A stretch of 64,000 bases of DNA from Heloderma charlesbogerti. Lineage: Eukaryota; Chordata; Lepidosauria; Squamata; Helodermatidae. The stretch spans positions 930,001 to 994,000 of the forward strand of contig JANEZZ010001412.1 in the NCBI GenBank assembly GCA_026122225.1, in the 5' to 3' direction. The translations under genes and the position numbers were made by a program. The notes under the pieces are model-generated. The model worked only from the letters and a program-made list of their open reading frames with translations, was not told the DNA's origin and did not search any database. Shown one piece after another: positions 1 to 11,429 of the stretch (position 1 is the stretch's first letter; each line of letters starts with the position of its first letter).

Positions 1-37
1 GCTGCATAGCCCTGCTGACATGTTCACTTAAACTAGG

Positions 38-904
38 TTTTTCAGCCTGAGGGCCAAATTGCATTTCAGAGAAGCTCTCGGGGGCCACGTCCCACTGGTG
101 GCCATACCAAAAAAGCTCTTCCTGCCAATAACTTGGCCTTAGGCGAGGCATTTCAACCTGTTACAATGGGGGGGGGGAAACTGCACAAAGTCAGGAAACC
201 ACCAAACAACTGGTAGTTGAGGGGAAAGGGGAGGAGCCAGAGGAGGGGTGTGGCCATCTGGAGAACCCCGGAAGGACAAATTGGGACTGGGGGGGGCAGA
301 TTTGTGTCAGGATTCCCTTTTGTCCCTGCTGAACTTCAAAAGCCAAATCAAAACACAGACAAGAGACTTCTATCCATGGCTCTTTAATCCTTTACTTCAA
401 TGGATCATACAGATGCAAATTGTCAGTAACTCACAGTCTACAGAGGAAAAGTCTTCAGGGAGTTCAAGGGGAAGCTACCAAGATTGAAAGTTGCCCACTG
501 TTTGAGAAAAGGTGTGCAGGCTATCCTAACTTAAGGGATTGGGGGGGGATCTCCCTCTATCTCGTGAGGCCTCTACGTGTAGCTGTTCCCACCAGGCCAA
601 TCGGGCAGATCGCCAAGCTTCGCCCCCGCCATCTCTCTCTTGGCTCTGCATCTGTTCCTGGCGTCTCAGAATTCAGGCTCTCCAAGCCCCACCTCTCCCT
701 GTTCGCTATGTCTCACGGGGTGTGTGAAGAGAAGCCCTCTCTGTCCAGCTGGACTATTGAAACCTGAGGAGTCTGTCTCTCCCTGTCTGGAAGAGTCTGG
801 TAAAGTTCCTCCCCCACATTTTGTGGTTCCTCTTTGGAATCTGAGCTACTCTGCCTATGCTCAGAGGCACCCCTGACAATTTGGACCTGAGGTTCTACAG
901 CCCT
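38..904. mobile_element. hAT-like MITE split by a solo LTR
   Basis: This is a non-coding interspersed repeat. Its left part (about 38-304) and right part (879-904) match a family seen again at 16781-17097 and 22580-23055: a 'gagggccaaatt' start, an 'agaagctct' segment, and a right end reading 'cctgaggttctacagccctg'. The two parts are separated by a solo LTR with an exact 5-bp duplication, so the MITE was there first. The left end is degraded, so the start is approximate. Calling it hAT-like rests on the CAGGGGTG-type ends of the better copy at 16.8 kb. Confidence 0.6.
305..878 (-). mobile_element. solo LTR (TGTCAGG...CCTGACA)
   Basis: A 574-bp segment starts TGTCAGGATTCCC and ends CACCCCTGACA, so it has the TG...CA inverted ends of a long terminal repeat. 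It is flanked by an exact 5-bp duplication, ATTTG at 300-304 and 879-883. No internal region or second LTR follows, so it is a solo LTR left by recombination of a retrotransposon or endogenous retrovirus. Minus orientation is inferred from an ATTAAA-like signal near the left side read on that strand. It shares the motif 'cacagac' preceded by a similar 'agccaa' run with the LTR at 12756-13281, suggesting a common family. Gypsy versus ERV origin cannot be decided from the LTR alone. Confidence 0.8.
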
Positions 905-909
905 GACCT

Positions 910-3900
910 CAACCTGAACTGGAGTACCTGGACAGGGATCGAGTGTCCCTCAAAATAGTGACTTCTACACAACTGAGAGATGAAATTGGGTACAAATGTA
1001 GACCAAGGTACCTTGATAGAAAAGCCTAGAATTGCCTTTCCCCCCTAGAAATGAATGGCACAAAAGTGATGAGCAGAGAATGGGGCCATGCTCCTGGCCC
1101 CACCCCCAGCATCAGGCAGGCACCCTGCCTGGCCCTACCTCCTTGTGCCCACACAGCCTGGTTGGCTTCAGTGAAGAAGCCCACGCAAGCAGCTGTGTGG
1201 CTAACAGAACTGCCAGCAATGCTGACTCAGTGGATTAATGAGTAGCACTTTGAGCGGACAAGCAGGAATCGACTGGGCTGGAAGTGTCATTAAGTGTGCA
1301 TTTATTTATTTTTTAAATGGAAACTGCTGCCAGATGAGGGGCCCAAACAGTATCAGGATTGCCGTGCAGAGGGTGGGTCAGTTTAGCCCTCCCCCTGCCA
1401 TGATCCCAGTGAAAGTCACTCCCCCATGTACTATTAGATTAAAAGGACATTTCCCTTTGGCACCAATGGGAGATTCCCTCCCAGTGCAAACAGCAGTGTT
1501 GTGGAGGGGGGCACATCTCGCTGGGATTGTGAAAGGGGAACGGGTTAAACTCACCCTCTCTACCTGGCATGATTCAAATCCATTGGCTTTTTCAATTTCA
1601 TCATCATCACCACCATCATCATCTGCACATTCCATGCAGTAATGTTTTGACTTCATCATGTCTAGTTTGGCCGTTAAGGGCACACTCATCTTTTTTTCTA
1701 GATAAATAAAATTGAGTGTGATGATATTAAAGTTGCCATTTCCTTATGAATAGTAGCAAAGACACCTATACTGAGATTTTTTGCAATATGCAAATCAGTT
1801 TAAATTATTGATGATGAAGCAACCAAAAATCTTGTAATTAGTTGACAGCCTGCCTAATATATTAGCAACAGGGCTTACATGTATGTAGCAACTCACAGGA
1901 CTGTTGAGAGAAACCACTAGCTCAGTAATGTGTTCTACAAAGGAGTATAATACCATATAATGAACTCATCAAAATTAAGAACATTTCCCAGAGAGCACAT
2001 AGCAAACAAGCGGATACCATTTCAAAGAGAAACTTGCTGCAGCTATATTTGGTGAAAAAAATCTAACATTATGCAGCTGCTGAAAATAACAGATTTACAA
2101 GCTTGCAATTAAATAAACCACATTTGTGCACAATATATCAGAGATGCCATTCTAGAATATGCAGGTTTCTTTGCAAAATTCTCACAACTTTGTTAGCCTC
2201 ACTATTTACAGAAAATCCGATTTAATGAAAACATGGCTTTAAACAGAATTGCACTGGAAAACGTCTCCGTGTAGAAGGGGACAAGGAGTCTGTAAGTGTA
2301 GTCTGGTGATTCATAGGGTCAGAAGAGTTCATCAGAGTGCTGACACCCTCAGGAAGAGCCAAAGGTTCAAATTAGAGGGGCGCTCCCAGTGAATTCGGAA
2401 CAACTTTGGAACAGTTCCCAAACTATTCATACTTACACCCTGACCGTGCTGCTGCTGTGCACAGCACATGTCAACACGTGAGTGTGTCTCAGTTCATATG
2501 TCTCAAGGGGTCTTGTTCTGCTTGAAAAGATATCTCTCCTGTCACCTAGAGGAACCAGTCTTCCAGGAGGCCTGTGTTACATAGGATTGTGTGCATGAAA
2601 CATGATTAACTGAAGATTTTGCATATTCCTGTGATACAGTATTAAGTGAAGAGTTTCATCTTTGAAAAGCAGATATTCAGAGTTCTTTTTCTCCACCAGG
2701 CTCAGTTGGCTGAAGCCCTCAGTTTTCGGTTATGCTATTCTTTTCAATTATGCCAAGTTTGGTATTTAATTAATATTGCAAGATGATATTAATCCTGCTC
2801 CATATACTCCATGGACAACCATTTAACTATTTCCCAGGTCAATTATCTGTGATTTACCATGCCAATGTAGCTCATCTGTAGTTCTCCAATCATTTTCTTC
2901 TGAGGCTAAGCTGAACATCTGTCTGTTCCAATTTTCAAACCGAAAGCTTCCCTTTAAGCAACCTTTTGCACACACACATAGGCACACAAAGTGGGCAACC
3001 AATGTGAAACAACAATGTTCTCAAATGTTTCTTAAACCTTCCCAGCCTGGGATCCATGGCACTCCCAGGCAAATTCTAAAAGCTCAGCTGAGAAGCTGTT
3101 GAGTCTCAAATAAGGCTTAAAGGAACACACTGAAAGACTCTGCCTAGCTTTTCAGGACTTGTGCAGTCCCTGCTAGATAGCCTTCCCTTGACTTAAGAAA
3201 ACTCCCCTGTGAGTGTACTTTGTGCCCTAAACTGCTCTAAAATTCCCCAGTCCCTGGCCCAGCTCAGAAGCCCTGCCAATGTAAGCCCTTCTCCTTATCC
3301 ATGTGACTATCAGAACCCACATCATTCCCATATACTGAAAGGTTACTCAAAATAGTGGCTGATAATAGTTTAAAAGATGGACTTGGGGCTACTGTGGTGT
3401 TTTATACATATTTTTATTTCCTTTTTTTGATGTTGCTTTTGTAGTATTTTTAGCTGATTTGTTTTTTTAATGACCTGAGCTTTCAAGACAGGTTTGATGA
3501 GAACCCACGGAAAATAAAATAGGTTCAGCAACATCAGCAGCTGGCCTTGTTTGGAGGGAAAGACAGTTTGTTTGGCACTTGCACGTAGCAAGCTTTCGTC
3601 AGCCTTACGAGATTCACTATTGTGCACGCCTTTGATTTGGCATATTTTGGCTGGTAGGTCTACAGCATGAATTGGATTTATATCAGTCTGTTAGAGAAGC
3701 TTGGGTCTCTAGGATCCTGCCTTCATGAAGGAGGTTCAATCGAATTATCTCTGATCTCCTTCAGACCAAGTATACTACAAATGACATGCAATGATCTTAG
3801 TTAATGACTGAAGAGACAGAGTTATTTTATACAATTTGCAGAGGATGGAGTGAAATGCCAGGTTTTAGTTCACCAAGTACCATTTAGAGTTTACGATGTA

Positions 3901-4190
3901 CTGAATCTGTCCAAAACCATCACCTCATTTTTAACTTCTCTGGATGCATTCAATCCTTTACAGTACATCATGTTAACATCCAATATGCGACATAAGTGAC
4001 AAACAATGGGAAGCAGAGCCAGGAAAAATGCAGCGCTTGTTTCTATCATGCAACTTTGACTCAAGATTAGATATTACAGCTATCAGAGAACTGCTTCACA
4101 AAATGAATGTGTAAGCCACATATGTCGCTCTCTGAATAGTAATCACTGTTGCTCCTGGATACCTCAACTTTTACTGTTAGAAGTTTCAGT
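910..4190. other. anonymous non-coding sequence
   Basis: I see no gene, full transposon or RNA gene here. A short run of ATC/CAC triplets lies at about 1599-1622. The reading frames around 1240-1690 on both strands overlap each other and that triplet run and have no family resemblance, so I treat them as chance. The rest is AT-rich unique-looking sequence. Confidence 0.5.
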
Positions 4191-4195
4191 GCAAA

Positions 4196-4955
4196 TTTAA
4201 TGTATTTATTTAAAACATTTCTTGGCCACCTTTCAGGGCAGGAGCCCTCCTAAGGCAGCATGCAACAATAAAACACATAATAAAAGCCAATGTGGTATTA
4301 AAAACAGTAAACACACAACAAAAACAGCAACAGCAGCAAACATTTTAAAACAACAACAAACACCAGCATAAAATAAAACTCAACTGAAGCCACAACCCAC
4401 TCCATAAAACATAATCAGGGGAAGGCTAAAGTAAAGTAGTATGTTTTCAAGGCCTTCTTAAAAGGCTGCAATGATGGGCCCTGGTGAACTCATGATGGCA
4501 ACTTGTTCCAAAGGTGTGGGGCCACTGCAGAGAAGGCCCTCTCATGTGTGGTCACCCACCTAACTGCTGTCACAGGTAGACAAATGAAAATGACCTCTCT
4601 CGCTGATCTTAAAGTGCAAGCAGGCTGATATGGGTGAAAGCGATCTTTCAAGTAATTTGGACCCAAACCGTTTAAGACTTTAAAGGTCAAAGCCAGAACT
4701 TTAAATTGGGCTCGGAAACACACTGTTATCCATTGCAGCTGGTGCAGTATAGGCATAATATGATCAAATTGCCTCTCCCTTACCAACACTCAGGCAGCCG
4801 TATTCTGCACCAACTGAAGTTTCTGGACTATCTTCAAAGGCAGCCCCATGCACAGTGCATTTAAGTAGCCCAGCCTGGACATCACTAGTGCATGGATAAG
4901 TGAGACAAGCTCTGTCCTCTCCAGATAGGGCCACTCATTTAAAGTGGTGACTAAA
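4196..4955 (-). mobile_element. L2/CR1-type LINE 3' end
   Basis: On the minus strand the reading frame at 4789-4490 resembles the C-terminal region of L2/CR1-superfamily ORF2. It has an LHQLQW-like start, then FKVLALTFKVLNGLGPNYL, an LRSA turn, RAFSAVAPHLWN and LP. This block follows the reverse transcriptase in such elements. The untranslated tail continues to about 4196, ending in an AT-rich TTTAAATAAATACATTA-like stretch on that strand. The copy is 5'-truncated, lacks endonuclease and RT, and is not functional. The clade (L2 against CR1) is my judgement from the motif. Confidence 0.75.
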
Positions 4956-5072
4956 TGTTAGGATTACTTCATCTATTAAACTCCTTAGATGGTCACTGGC
5001 TCCAATGGAATCTAGGAAGCTGCTGTATACCACGTCAGACCATTGGTCCATTTAGCTCAGTATTATCTACAC

Positions 5073-5220
5073 CAGGCTTCCCAAACTTGGTGCCATCCAG
5101 ATGTGCACAACAACTTGGTGCACAACAACTCCCATCATCCTTGACCACTGTCTGTGTGATCTGAGGCCAATGGGAATTGTATTCTAACACATCTGAAAGG
5201 CACCAGGCTGGGGAAGGTTG
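5073..5220. mobile_element. hAT-like palindromic MITE
   Basis: The element starts CAGGCTTCCCAAACTTGGTGCC and ends with its approximate reverse complement. Its interior has the 'caacaactcccatcatcc' / 'aatgggaattg' inverted pair typical of this family (copies at 22728 and 61672). Flanks ATCTACAC (5065-5072) and GTCTACGC (5221-5228) match at 6 of 8 positions, as expected for an old 8-bp hAT target duplication. It sits inside the SINE body, so it is younger than that SINE insertion. Confidence 0.65.
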
Positions 5221-5240
5221 GTCTACGCTGACTGGCAGTA

Positions 5241-5687
5241 GCTTTTAGACAAGTACAATCACATCTAGTATAGTCATGGTAGTCAAAATCATATCTGGCA
5301 GAGACACAGAGCTTACAAGTCAGATCAGCATCCTGGAGAGCTCTAAGTGAGTCTGGACTGGGTGGGCTTTCTTCCTTCATTCGACAACATGCGGGGATAT
5401 TGCCATGTTGAGGAGCTGGAACCATCTGGGGCCATATGAAGGCAGACAAGGCCTGTTCTGCTGTAAGCTCCACCCTCTGGAAAGAGCTGGATTTTGTCTT
5501 CTTCAGCTTCTGTGAGCTGAGGAGAAGGCTGTGTGGTTGGGGACTTGTCTTTCAAGTCTGAGAATGTGGATAAGGCTACATTTTCCAGCTGGGAGGGCAC
5601 AAAGGGGATTCCTGAAGGGTTCTTCTCAGGGACAACCCTCCAAACCTCATCCTTCTCTGAGTCTTCTTCCACAATCTGTGAGGCTTC
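5241..5687 (-). other. coding-like block inside a SINE, origin unknown
   Basis: On the minus strand two long overlapping frames cover this block. One, 5723-5343, is acidic and proline-rich (EEDSEKDEVWRVVPEKNP, PTTQPSPQLTEAEEDK). The other, 5473-5135, takes over with a different frame (MKEESPPSPDSLRALQDADL). The frame switch near 5470 would fit a single frameshift in a once continuous coding or LTR-derived segment. I do not recognise the protein. It could be an LTR or gag-like fragment, a retrocopy exon, or chance. No intron or splice structure is convincing. Confidence 0.25.
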
Positions 5688-5759
5688 AGGGTTGGAGATC
5701 ATTAGAGGTAGTTCTGCATGCAAAGTATGAGTTCTACCATTGAGCTATAATTTCCTCCA

Positions 5760-6425
5760 TTTTTTTCTTGGGATATACGTATACTATGCTAATAATTTTG
5801 TGAAACAGCTGCACTGGCAAAAAAAAAAAAAAAAGCAGTATGGGTAAAGGTGGAGCACAGATTTACCACCAGTACAACACCAGAACTTGTGGTCTTCTAT
5901 TACAGGAGATGATAGGACTGATCAGAGCTGTTATGTTAGCAATGGCTGTCATAATCAGATGTGGCACTACCTCAAATGACTGTGTAGTGAAAAATTGGCC
6001 AATGAAAAGGTTGATGGGGAAAGGATGACTGCTATACGCCCCTTGACAGCATTTCAGCTACCAAGGAGCCAGCACTATCCGCACATTCCTATCTGCTTAT
6101 TATTGGATAGAAAGCAACATATCATAATGGGATTTTCTGCTGTGTGCTTGTTTCATCACAGGAGCAGAGCAGAAGACAAAAACATTTTGTTTTACTTTGA
6201 CATATTTTTTTTAAAAAACTTGGTTGGTCTAATTTAGAAAGAGTCTGTATCAATCAAAATAATTTTGAATACAAGTATGATAAGCTAGTCCTTATGCTTG
6301 AGGGGAAATGGGTAGCTTTAAAAGGTAGTCATTCCTATTTTTAAATGTTTTGTACCATCAACTGTATGCTTGCGAAGGAGGGAGGGGCATTTTTGTTATC
6401 GTTTGAAAAATGACCTAAAAAAACA
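5760..6425. other. anonymous AT-rich sequence
   Basis: Only a poly(A) run at 5819-5834 stands out. No gene or recognisable element. Confidence 0.5.
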
Positions 6426-6429
6426 ATAA

Positions 6430-6432
<3 letters not shown>

Positions 6433-6461
<29 letters not shown>
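6433..6461. repeat. (CA)n microsatellite
   Basis: Uninterrupted CA dinucleotide tract of about 14 units. Confidence 0.95.
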
Positions 6462-6464
<3 letters not shown>

Positions 6465-6534
6465 CAGTTAATAAAAATGTGGTGATATCAGAAGGGACTC
6501 CAGTGAATAGCTCACCATGGAAATGACGTGTGCA

Positions 6535-6713
6535 ATGCAATCTTGTACATATCTCCACAGAAGTAAGCCCCACTGAGCTCAGTGGGACTTCCTCTCGGGG
6601 AAGTAGATATAGGCTTACAGCCAGAAAAAAAAGGCCTACAGCTCCCAGCATTTCCCAGCTAGCATGGCTGGCTGGGGAATGCTGGGAGCTGTAGGACTTT
6701 TTTCAGTCTAAAT
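6535..6713. mobile_element. GCAATCC-terminated palindromic MITE
   Basis: Ends resemble 'gcaatcttgtac' on the left and 'gcataggattgtgccc' on the right, the termini shared by a family at 21601, 29068, 45060, 48146, 60287 and 63785. The left half carries the 'agtaagccccactgagctcagtggg' pseudo-palindrome. The right half is a hairpin at 6634-6693 with arms CTACAGCTCCCAGCATT and its complement. Non-coding and apparently non-autonomous. Confidence 0.55.
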
Positions 6714-6744
6714 ATGCATAGGATTGTGCCCATAGGATTAAAAT

Positions 6745-8640
6745 GCAGCTTTAAATGCAGGTTTGCATTAGCTTAAAATGCAGTTTTGCTGTGTGGAAAA
6801 ACAGATTGCACACTGCAATGTAATTGCAAAATTGTGATTCTATTCTTCATATGAAAAGGAACTCAGCAGTTCACCTCATTTTAAATTATAAAACTGAAAT
6901 TCATTTTTCAGTCATTTACTGATAACCTCTTCTACCTCTGCTGACCTTGGCATTTATTTCCCCCTTTCTGCCATGACAAAAACCAAGTCACATTCAAGAA
7001 GAAAATAATTAAGCACTTTGTTTCCTGATTCAAAATAAAAGATACTTCACCTCCTCCCAAGGTATCCTTCTCGAGGGTTCCATGTGTTGTTGGATCTTCA
7101 GCTACCAAAGCTGTGCAGTCAGTTAAGAAGACAATGAATTTGCATCCGCAGCTGCTAGGTGGACATTCAATATAAATATAAAGGTATGTCATATAAATGT
7201 ATAGCAAGTTCTGCCACCTGCACCGAAACATTATCAGCAACAGAAGACCTGCTGTGTCACAAAAGGTGTCGTCACTTTTTAGAATGTTTTATATGGAATC
7301 AAATTAGCAGAGCTGTGCTCCAACGATGAGATTCTGTAAGGTTTTTAAACATCTCAGACAGAAATTCGATTAAGATTAATTCAAGCCAAGCAAGCAATTT
7401 TAGAGGGGCTGGAAGCAATTTCCTATCACATCATGACTTCGTGTTGCTGACATGAATGTGTAGTGCGGGTATGGGGAGTGGGGAACAGCAAACAGCCCCA
7501 AGTGCTAAAGTTTCCAAGGCACTACGGTGAACTGTGGCAAGAAAAGCAGCACAATGCCCTCGTAAACATATTTTAAATCATAAAACGCGTCCAGTGAAAG
7601 ACATACAAAATACTCAAAACGCAGCGCCAAGAAAATGGACTTTGCAATGGAGGACGTTTCAGCAGTCACAATTACATTCCAAGGCTGTTTAGTTGAATCA
7701 ACCCATAAAGGTGAGCCTTTTCAAAGGAATTTGCTGGAAGAGTAAGATTTAATCTAGTGCCATTTTAGAAAAATGATAGAGGTGCTCATCAAATTATTAG
7801 TGCACTGGTAGAGCATTCAGAATCTAAATCCATCACCTCCATTTATTTTATGATGTTGAAAAGGTTATCCTTCCCCCCAAAAAACCCCAACAACCTGTCA
7901 ACCAATTCATATCAAAGATTTAATGTCTTAAGGACAGATAAGAGGAAAACATGTCATTATATCTTTGAAGGGAGAAGGATTCTAACAACTGTAAAATTAT
8001 CATTTTTCAAAAGATGGAGAAATGAATACAAGGCTTTCCCCCTGAATCCTCAGCTCTGTCTGGCTACTCAAGGATGATAGGATTATGTTCTAAACACAGA
8101 TAAACAGATAGCAAAGCTCAGCCTTGCAGAACCAGGTCTTTTTGTCCAAGTTTGCCAATCTTGTGGACTTCCATGAAGAAGAGGAAGAGGAAGAGGTCAG
8201 AGAATGGGGAAAGAATTCAGTGCAAAAACAGGAAGACAAGTGTGTCCTGTCCTAACAAAATGTCCATGTTGCCTGAAATCTCAATGCACTGCCTACCCCA
8301 TGTGGCTGGCTGCCAGGGAAAAAAGAGTCCTGTAGAGCATGCATCAGCGCCACTCAGGGCCACTCAGATTTGCACTTCACTTACCACAAGGACTGGCCCA
8401 GTCATATGGAGTGTCTCTATGCCAGGCTATGTGGCTGCCAAAAAGGTGCAAAGCTAGTGTGTGGAAATTCTCCATGTCATCAGGTTAAACCACAGGATAA
8501 GCAACTTACAAGCATTACACAGCCTTCATGTGCAGCTGCTACCAGCCTCCCATGCAAGAATATGAATATCAGCCCTAACTGATGGTCTTAAGCAACATTA
8601 CTCCATTCCTGGCCATAATAGCCACAGTCACTTGAACTGT
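6745..8640. other. anonymous sequence, no gene seen
   Basis: AT-rich sequence with no recognisable element. The frames at 7850-8077 and 8152-8457 have no repeat or protein family resemblance that I can see and lack coding-style context. Confidence 0.5.
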
Positions 8641-8648
8641 GTTCTGAG

Positions 8649-9093
8649 TTGGGATAGGATGGGAGAATCTGTCAGATTTGATTTTGCTCAGGTTTCCATT
8701 TTTCCAATCCAGCAACATTCCATCCTGCTTTTATATAGGTCTGAGATTTTTTTTATTCCGCAAGAACATTTGTACATATTTTTATGCACATTTGTTTTTT
8801 TAAAAAAAATGCATTTCTGTAAACAACACTTCTCAAATGAGTGCATTTTTCTGGGCATTTTTTTTTCAAAGAGCTTCAGCTATTGGGCGGTATAGAAATG
8901 AAATAAATAAATAAATAATTCAAATATATGCATTTTTGTGTACACCGTTTCAAATGCACACTTGAAGACTACGTCACAGACTTTGGAAACATATGGATTT
9001 CCTTAGCAAATCAGTTCCTTTTAGGTTCAGGATGTGTGGATTTGGTAAGTTCACATTGAAATTTGAACGGAACAAATTTCTCCCCCATCCCTA
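8649..9093. mobile_element. TAGGGATG-type hAT-like element, AT-rich class
   Basis: The element ends ...CTCCCCCATCCCTA and starts with the degraded inverse TTGGGATAGGATGGGAG. An exact 8-bp duplication GTTCTGAG (8641-8648 and 9094-9101) flanks it, the hallmark of hAT transposition. The interior is non-coding, rich in 'aaatgcat' and 'tgtgcac'-type words. It matches 34280-34723 and 51914-52623 in style. An L2-type LINE tail ('gggcggtatagaaatg' then AAAT repeats) is embedded at about 8868-8921. Confidence 0.8.
8868..8921 (+). mobile_element. L2/CR1-type LINE 3' tail fragment
   Basis: The sequence 'ctattgggcggtatag' followed by AAATA repeats is the terminal tail seen at the end of the longer LINE end at 58253-58548. 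Only the last 50 or so bases are present, inserted in the hAT-like element. Confidence 0.6.
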
Positions 9094-9135
9094 GTTCTGA
9101 GACATGACATATTTACATATGACTAGAGCAGCAGT

Positions 9136-9332
9136 AAAGACCCTGATGCTGGGAAAGACTGAAGGCAAAAGGAGAAGGGGACGGCAGAGGATGAGATGGC
9201 TAGATAGCATCACTGATGCAATGAATATGGACTTGAGCACGCTCTGGGAGAGAGCGCAGGACAGGAAGGCCTGGCGTGCTATGGTCCATGGGGTCACGAA
9301 GAGTCGGACACGACTGAACGACTGAACAACAA
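9136..9332 (+). mobile_element. BovB/RTE LINE 3' end, severely truncated
   Basis: The plus-strand frame corresponds to the last residues of BovB ORF2: TLMLGKTEGKRRRGRQ, then WLDSITDAMNMD and HGVTKSRTRLND, ending at a stop before ACAACAA. It is almost identical to the end of the copy at 41312-44522. An exact 11-bp duplication AGAGCAGCAGT (9125-9135 and 9333-9343) shows target-primed insertion of a 5'-truncated copy. High similarity to the longer copy implies fairly recent activity. Confidence 0.92.
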
Positions 9333-9344
9333 AGAGCAGCAGTG

Positions 9345-10000
9345 GCATGAGGAAAAAATGTCGGGAAGGGCACAGAAGGGGCAAAGTACCTTTCTGAGGG
9401 GGTGAAGATGTGAAAAATGACTTTCCTTCAAGGAATCACAGGGTCCAACAGTGGGGGAAGCAGATGGGGGTATGAATTAATTGCCTGGGGGCGAGGCACA
9501 TGTTTCCTCTGTCCTCGTCTGTTGCCACCTATGGGTTGAGGAATTCAATCTTTGTGGATTACTGTTCAAAATAGCCTGATTCAAACAGACTAATATCCAG
9601 ATAGAAAGTTAGCTGTCCACTGGACTTTGTATTTCTCTGAATGTTGTGATGCCATTATTAGCATTTTATCAAAATATAATTTCAATACTATTTTGAGAGA
9701 AAATACACATATACATATTAATTACACATGTACTTTGAGAGGATTTTTTTAAAAGTGCAGTTTAATGTAGAAACAGAACATAATGATGGGTAAAAACACA
9801 CAAAAAAAAGACATGGACTAGAAATAGATAGATAGAGTCATCCATTCCTACGTCAGAGTGAAACGGAGTTGCTTGGTCCCTGTGACAGGCCAAAATCTTG
9901 GATCTTGGCACACTCCTGTTCTGGTGAGTTTCTGTGGAACTGGTGAAAACTAGGAAACAAATGGGGGCTCCTGACAAATGGCTGTACCCATGGCTGGCCC
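9345..10000. other. anonymous sequence
   Basis: No gene or recognised repeat between the BovB fragment and the GC-rich block at 10 kb. Confidence 0.5.
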
Positions 10001-10059
10001 TCCTACGAAGTGGGGTGAATCCCCTGCCTCAGGCAGCAGAGTGGGAAAAGCAACAAATT

Positions 10060-10900
10060 GCACACTGCCTGCCAGGTGAGCTCCCACCGCCGCCTGCCAG
10101 GTGAGCTCCCACCGCCGCATCACTGGAACGAGGCTGTGGCACTAGCAGGTGCTCCAGAGCACCCACTGTAGCAAATGCTGCAGCAGAAGAACAGCTTGTG
10201 TGGCTCTCCGGAGCAGCTTCCCGCCATTTGTTTTGCTCTGGAAACCCACTCAGAATACAACAGAGGGCAGACTCCCCAGAGCAACTGCTCAGCCTCTGTT
10301 TCACTCTGAGGGGATCCTCAGAGCAAGACAGAGGGTGGGAAGCTGCTTTGGAGGAGCTGCCTGCCCTCTGGCTTGCTCCACAAACCCTCTCAGAGTGAGC
10401 CAAAAGGTGGGCAGGTTCACTTCAGAGAACAACCCAGACTCACATCCCTGGCCTTGAAGAGACCCTTTGAAGGCATTGCCTGACTGGAGAGATATCCGAC
10501 TGGATAGGGGTACTACAGCTGATCTCCCAGGACACCTGTCCTCTGGAGCAGCTGCCCATCCTTTGGAGTAGCCGCCCTATTTAGCTAGAGCTAATGGAGG
10601 ATAGGCGGTCACTCTGAAGGAGAAATGTTCTGGGAGATTGCTGCAGCACAGGAGATCTCCTAGGACATCTCCCCAAGCAGTCTCATGGAAGGACCCCTCA
10701 GAGCCAGGAATTTGGGACTGGGCAGCTCTCTGAAGAGCCACATCAGCTGCTTTCTCCTGCCAAGGATGCTCTCCAGAGAACCCATCCTCTTCCTCAAACC
10801 AAGGGGCACTCAGAAAGAGTCAGAGGGTGGGCAGTGGCTGGGGGATCATAGTAGCTGGGGGCTCGCAGGGCGGGGGCGGGGGTTGTGGCAGCAGCAGCTG
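10060..10900. repeat. GC-rich region with internal direct and inverted repeats
   Basis: A 25-bp unit (GCCTGCCAGGTGAGCTCCCA...) is duplicated in tandem at 10067-10117. Around 10314 a hairpin joins 'cctctgtttcactctgagg' to 'cctcagagcaagacagagg'. Words such as 'gctctggag', 'gagcagct' and 'ctgcctgccc' recur through the block, so it is a degenerate repetitive element. No reading frame is convincing. Confidence 0.5.
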
Positions 10901-10979
10901 GGCATTGCAGTGGTGAAGCAGCACTTGTTCTCTGATCTTATCTTAATAGCCACAGTAAAATATTTGCCTGTTTGATAAG

Positions 10980-11420
10980 TTTCAACTTATTTATGCCGGC
11001 CAACAGATAGGAAACATAAAATACAGCTGTCCTTCCCAGCAGCAAAATATGTAATGGAGTTAGAAAGTGGACCTTAATATCCCTATAAAAACTACATTTC
11101 ACATTCCAAGAAAACATGTTCTACTGTTTCAACCTATCCTGACTGGCAAAGATGCAATCTCAATTGAAGTGGATGCATGTACATATGTGAGCTAGCTTCT
11201 AATGATTTAGAAATCAAAGGGAACCCACCTATGAGTCAGAGGACCAATGTGGGTGGCACACCATACCACCATTTATGGTTAGTGAGGTCATAATGGCATA
11301 ACAGTCCCAAGAGAAGGAACATCTGTGTCATGAGTCAACAGGTGTGCCTTCTACAAAAGCAGGCTTTATTTAGGCAAACCCTTCAGTCAATAGCATAGGA
11401 ACAACAGGTATAATCCCCAG
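10980..11420. other. anonymous sequence
   Basis: AT-rich, no feature I can support. Confidence 0.5.
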
Positions 11421-11429
11421 CTACATGAT

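Larger units (their letters stand above)
5010..5757 (-). repeat. tRNA-headed reptile SINE, interrupted
   Basis: Read on the minus strand, 5757-5688 looks like a tRNA-derived head (TAGCTCAATGGTAGAA, then TTTGCATGCAGAA), and 5240-5010 looks like the body and tail ('gctgactggcagtag', 'ccattggtccatttagctcag' in the plus sense). The same order is seen uninterrupted at 20634-20826. Two things split this copy: a hAT-like MITE at 5073-5220 and an unexplained 450-bp segment at 5241-5687. It is a dead SINE and not a tRNA gene. Confidence 0.6.

Noticed and set aside
1238..1689. Frames on both strands with an aspartate run
   Set aside because: The aspartate run is the ATC triplet repeat, and the opposing frames overlap without family resemblance.
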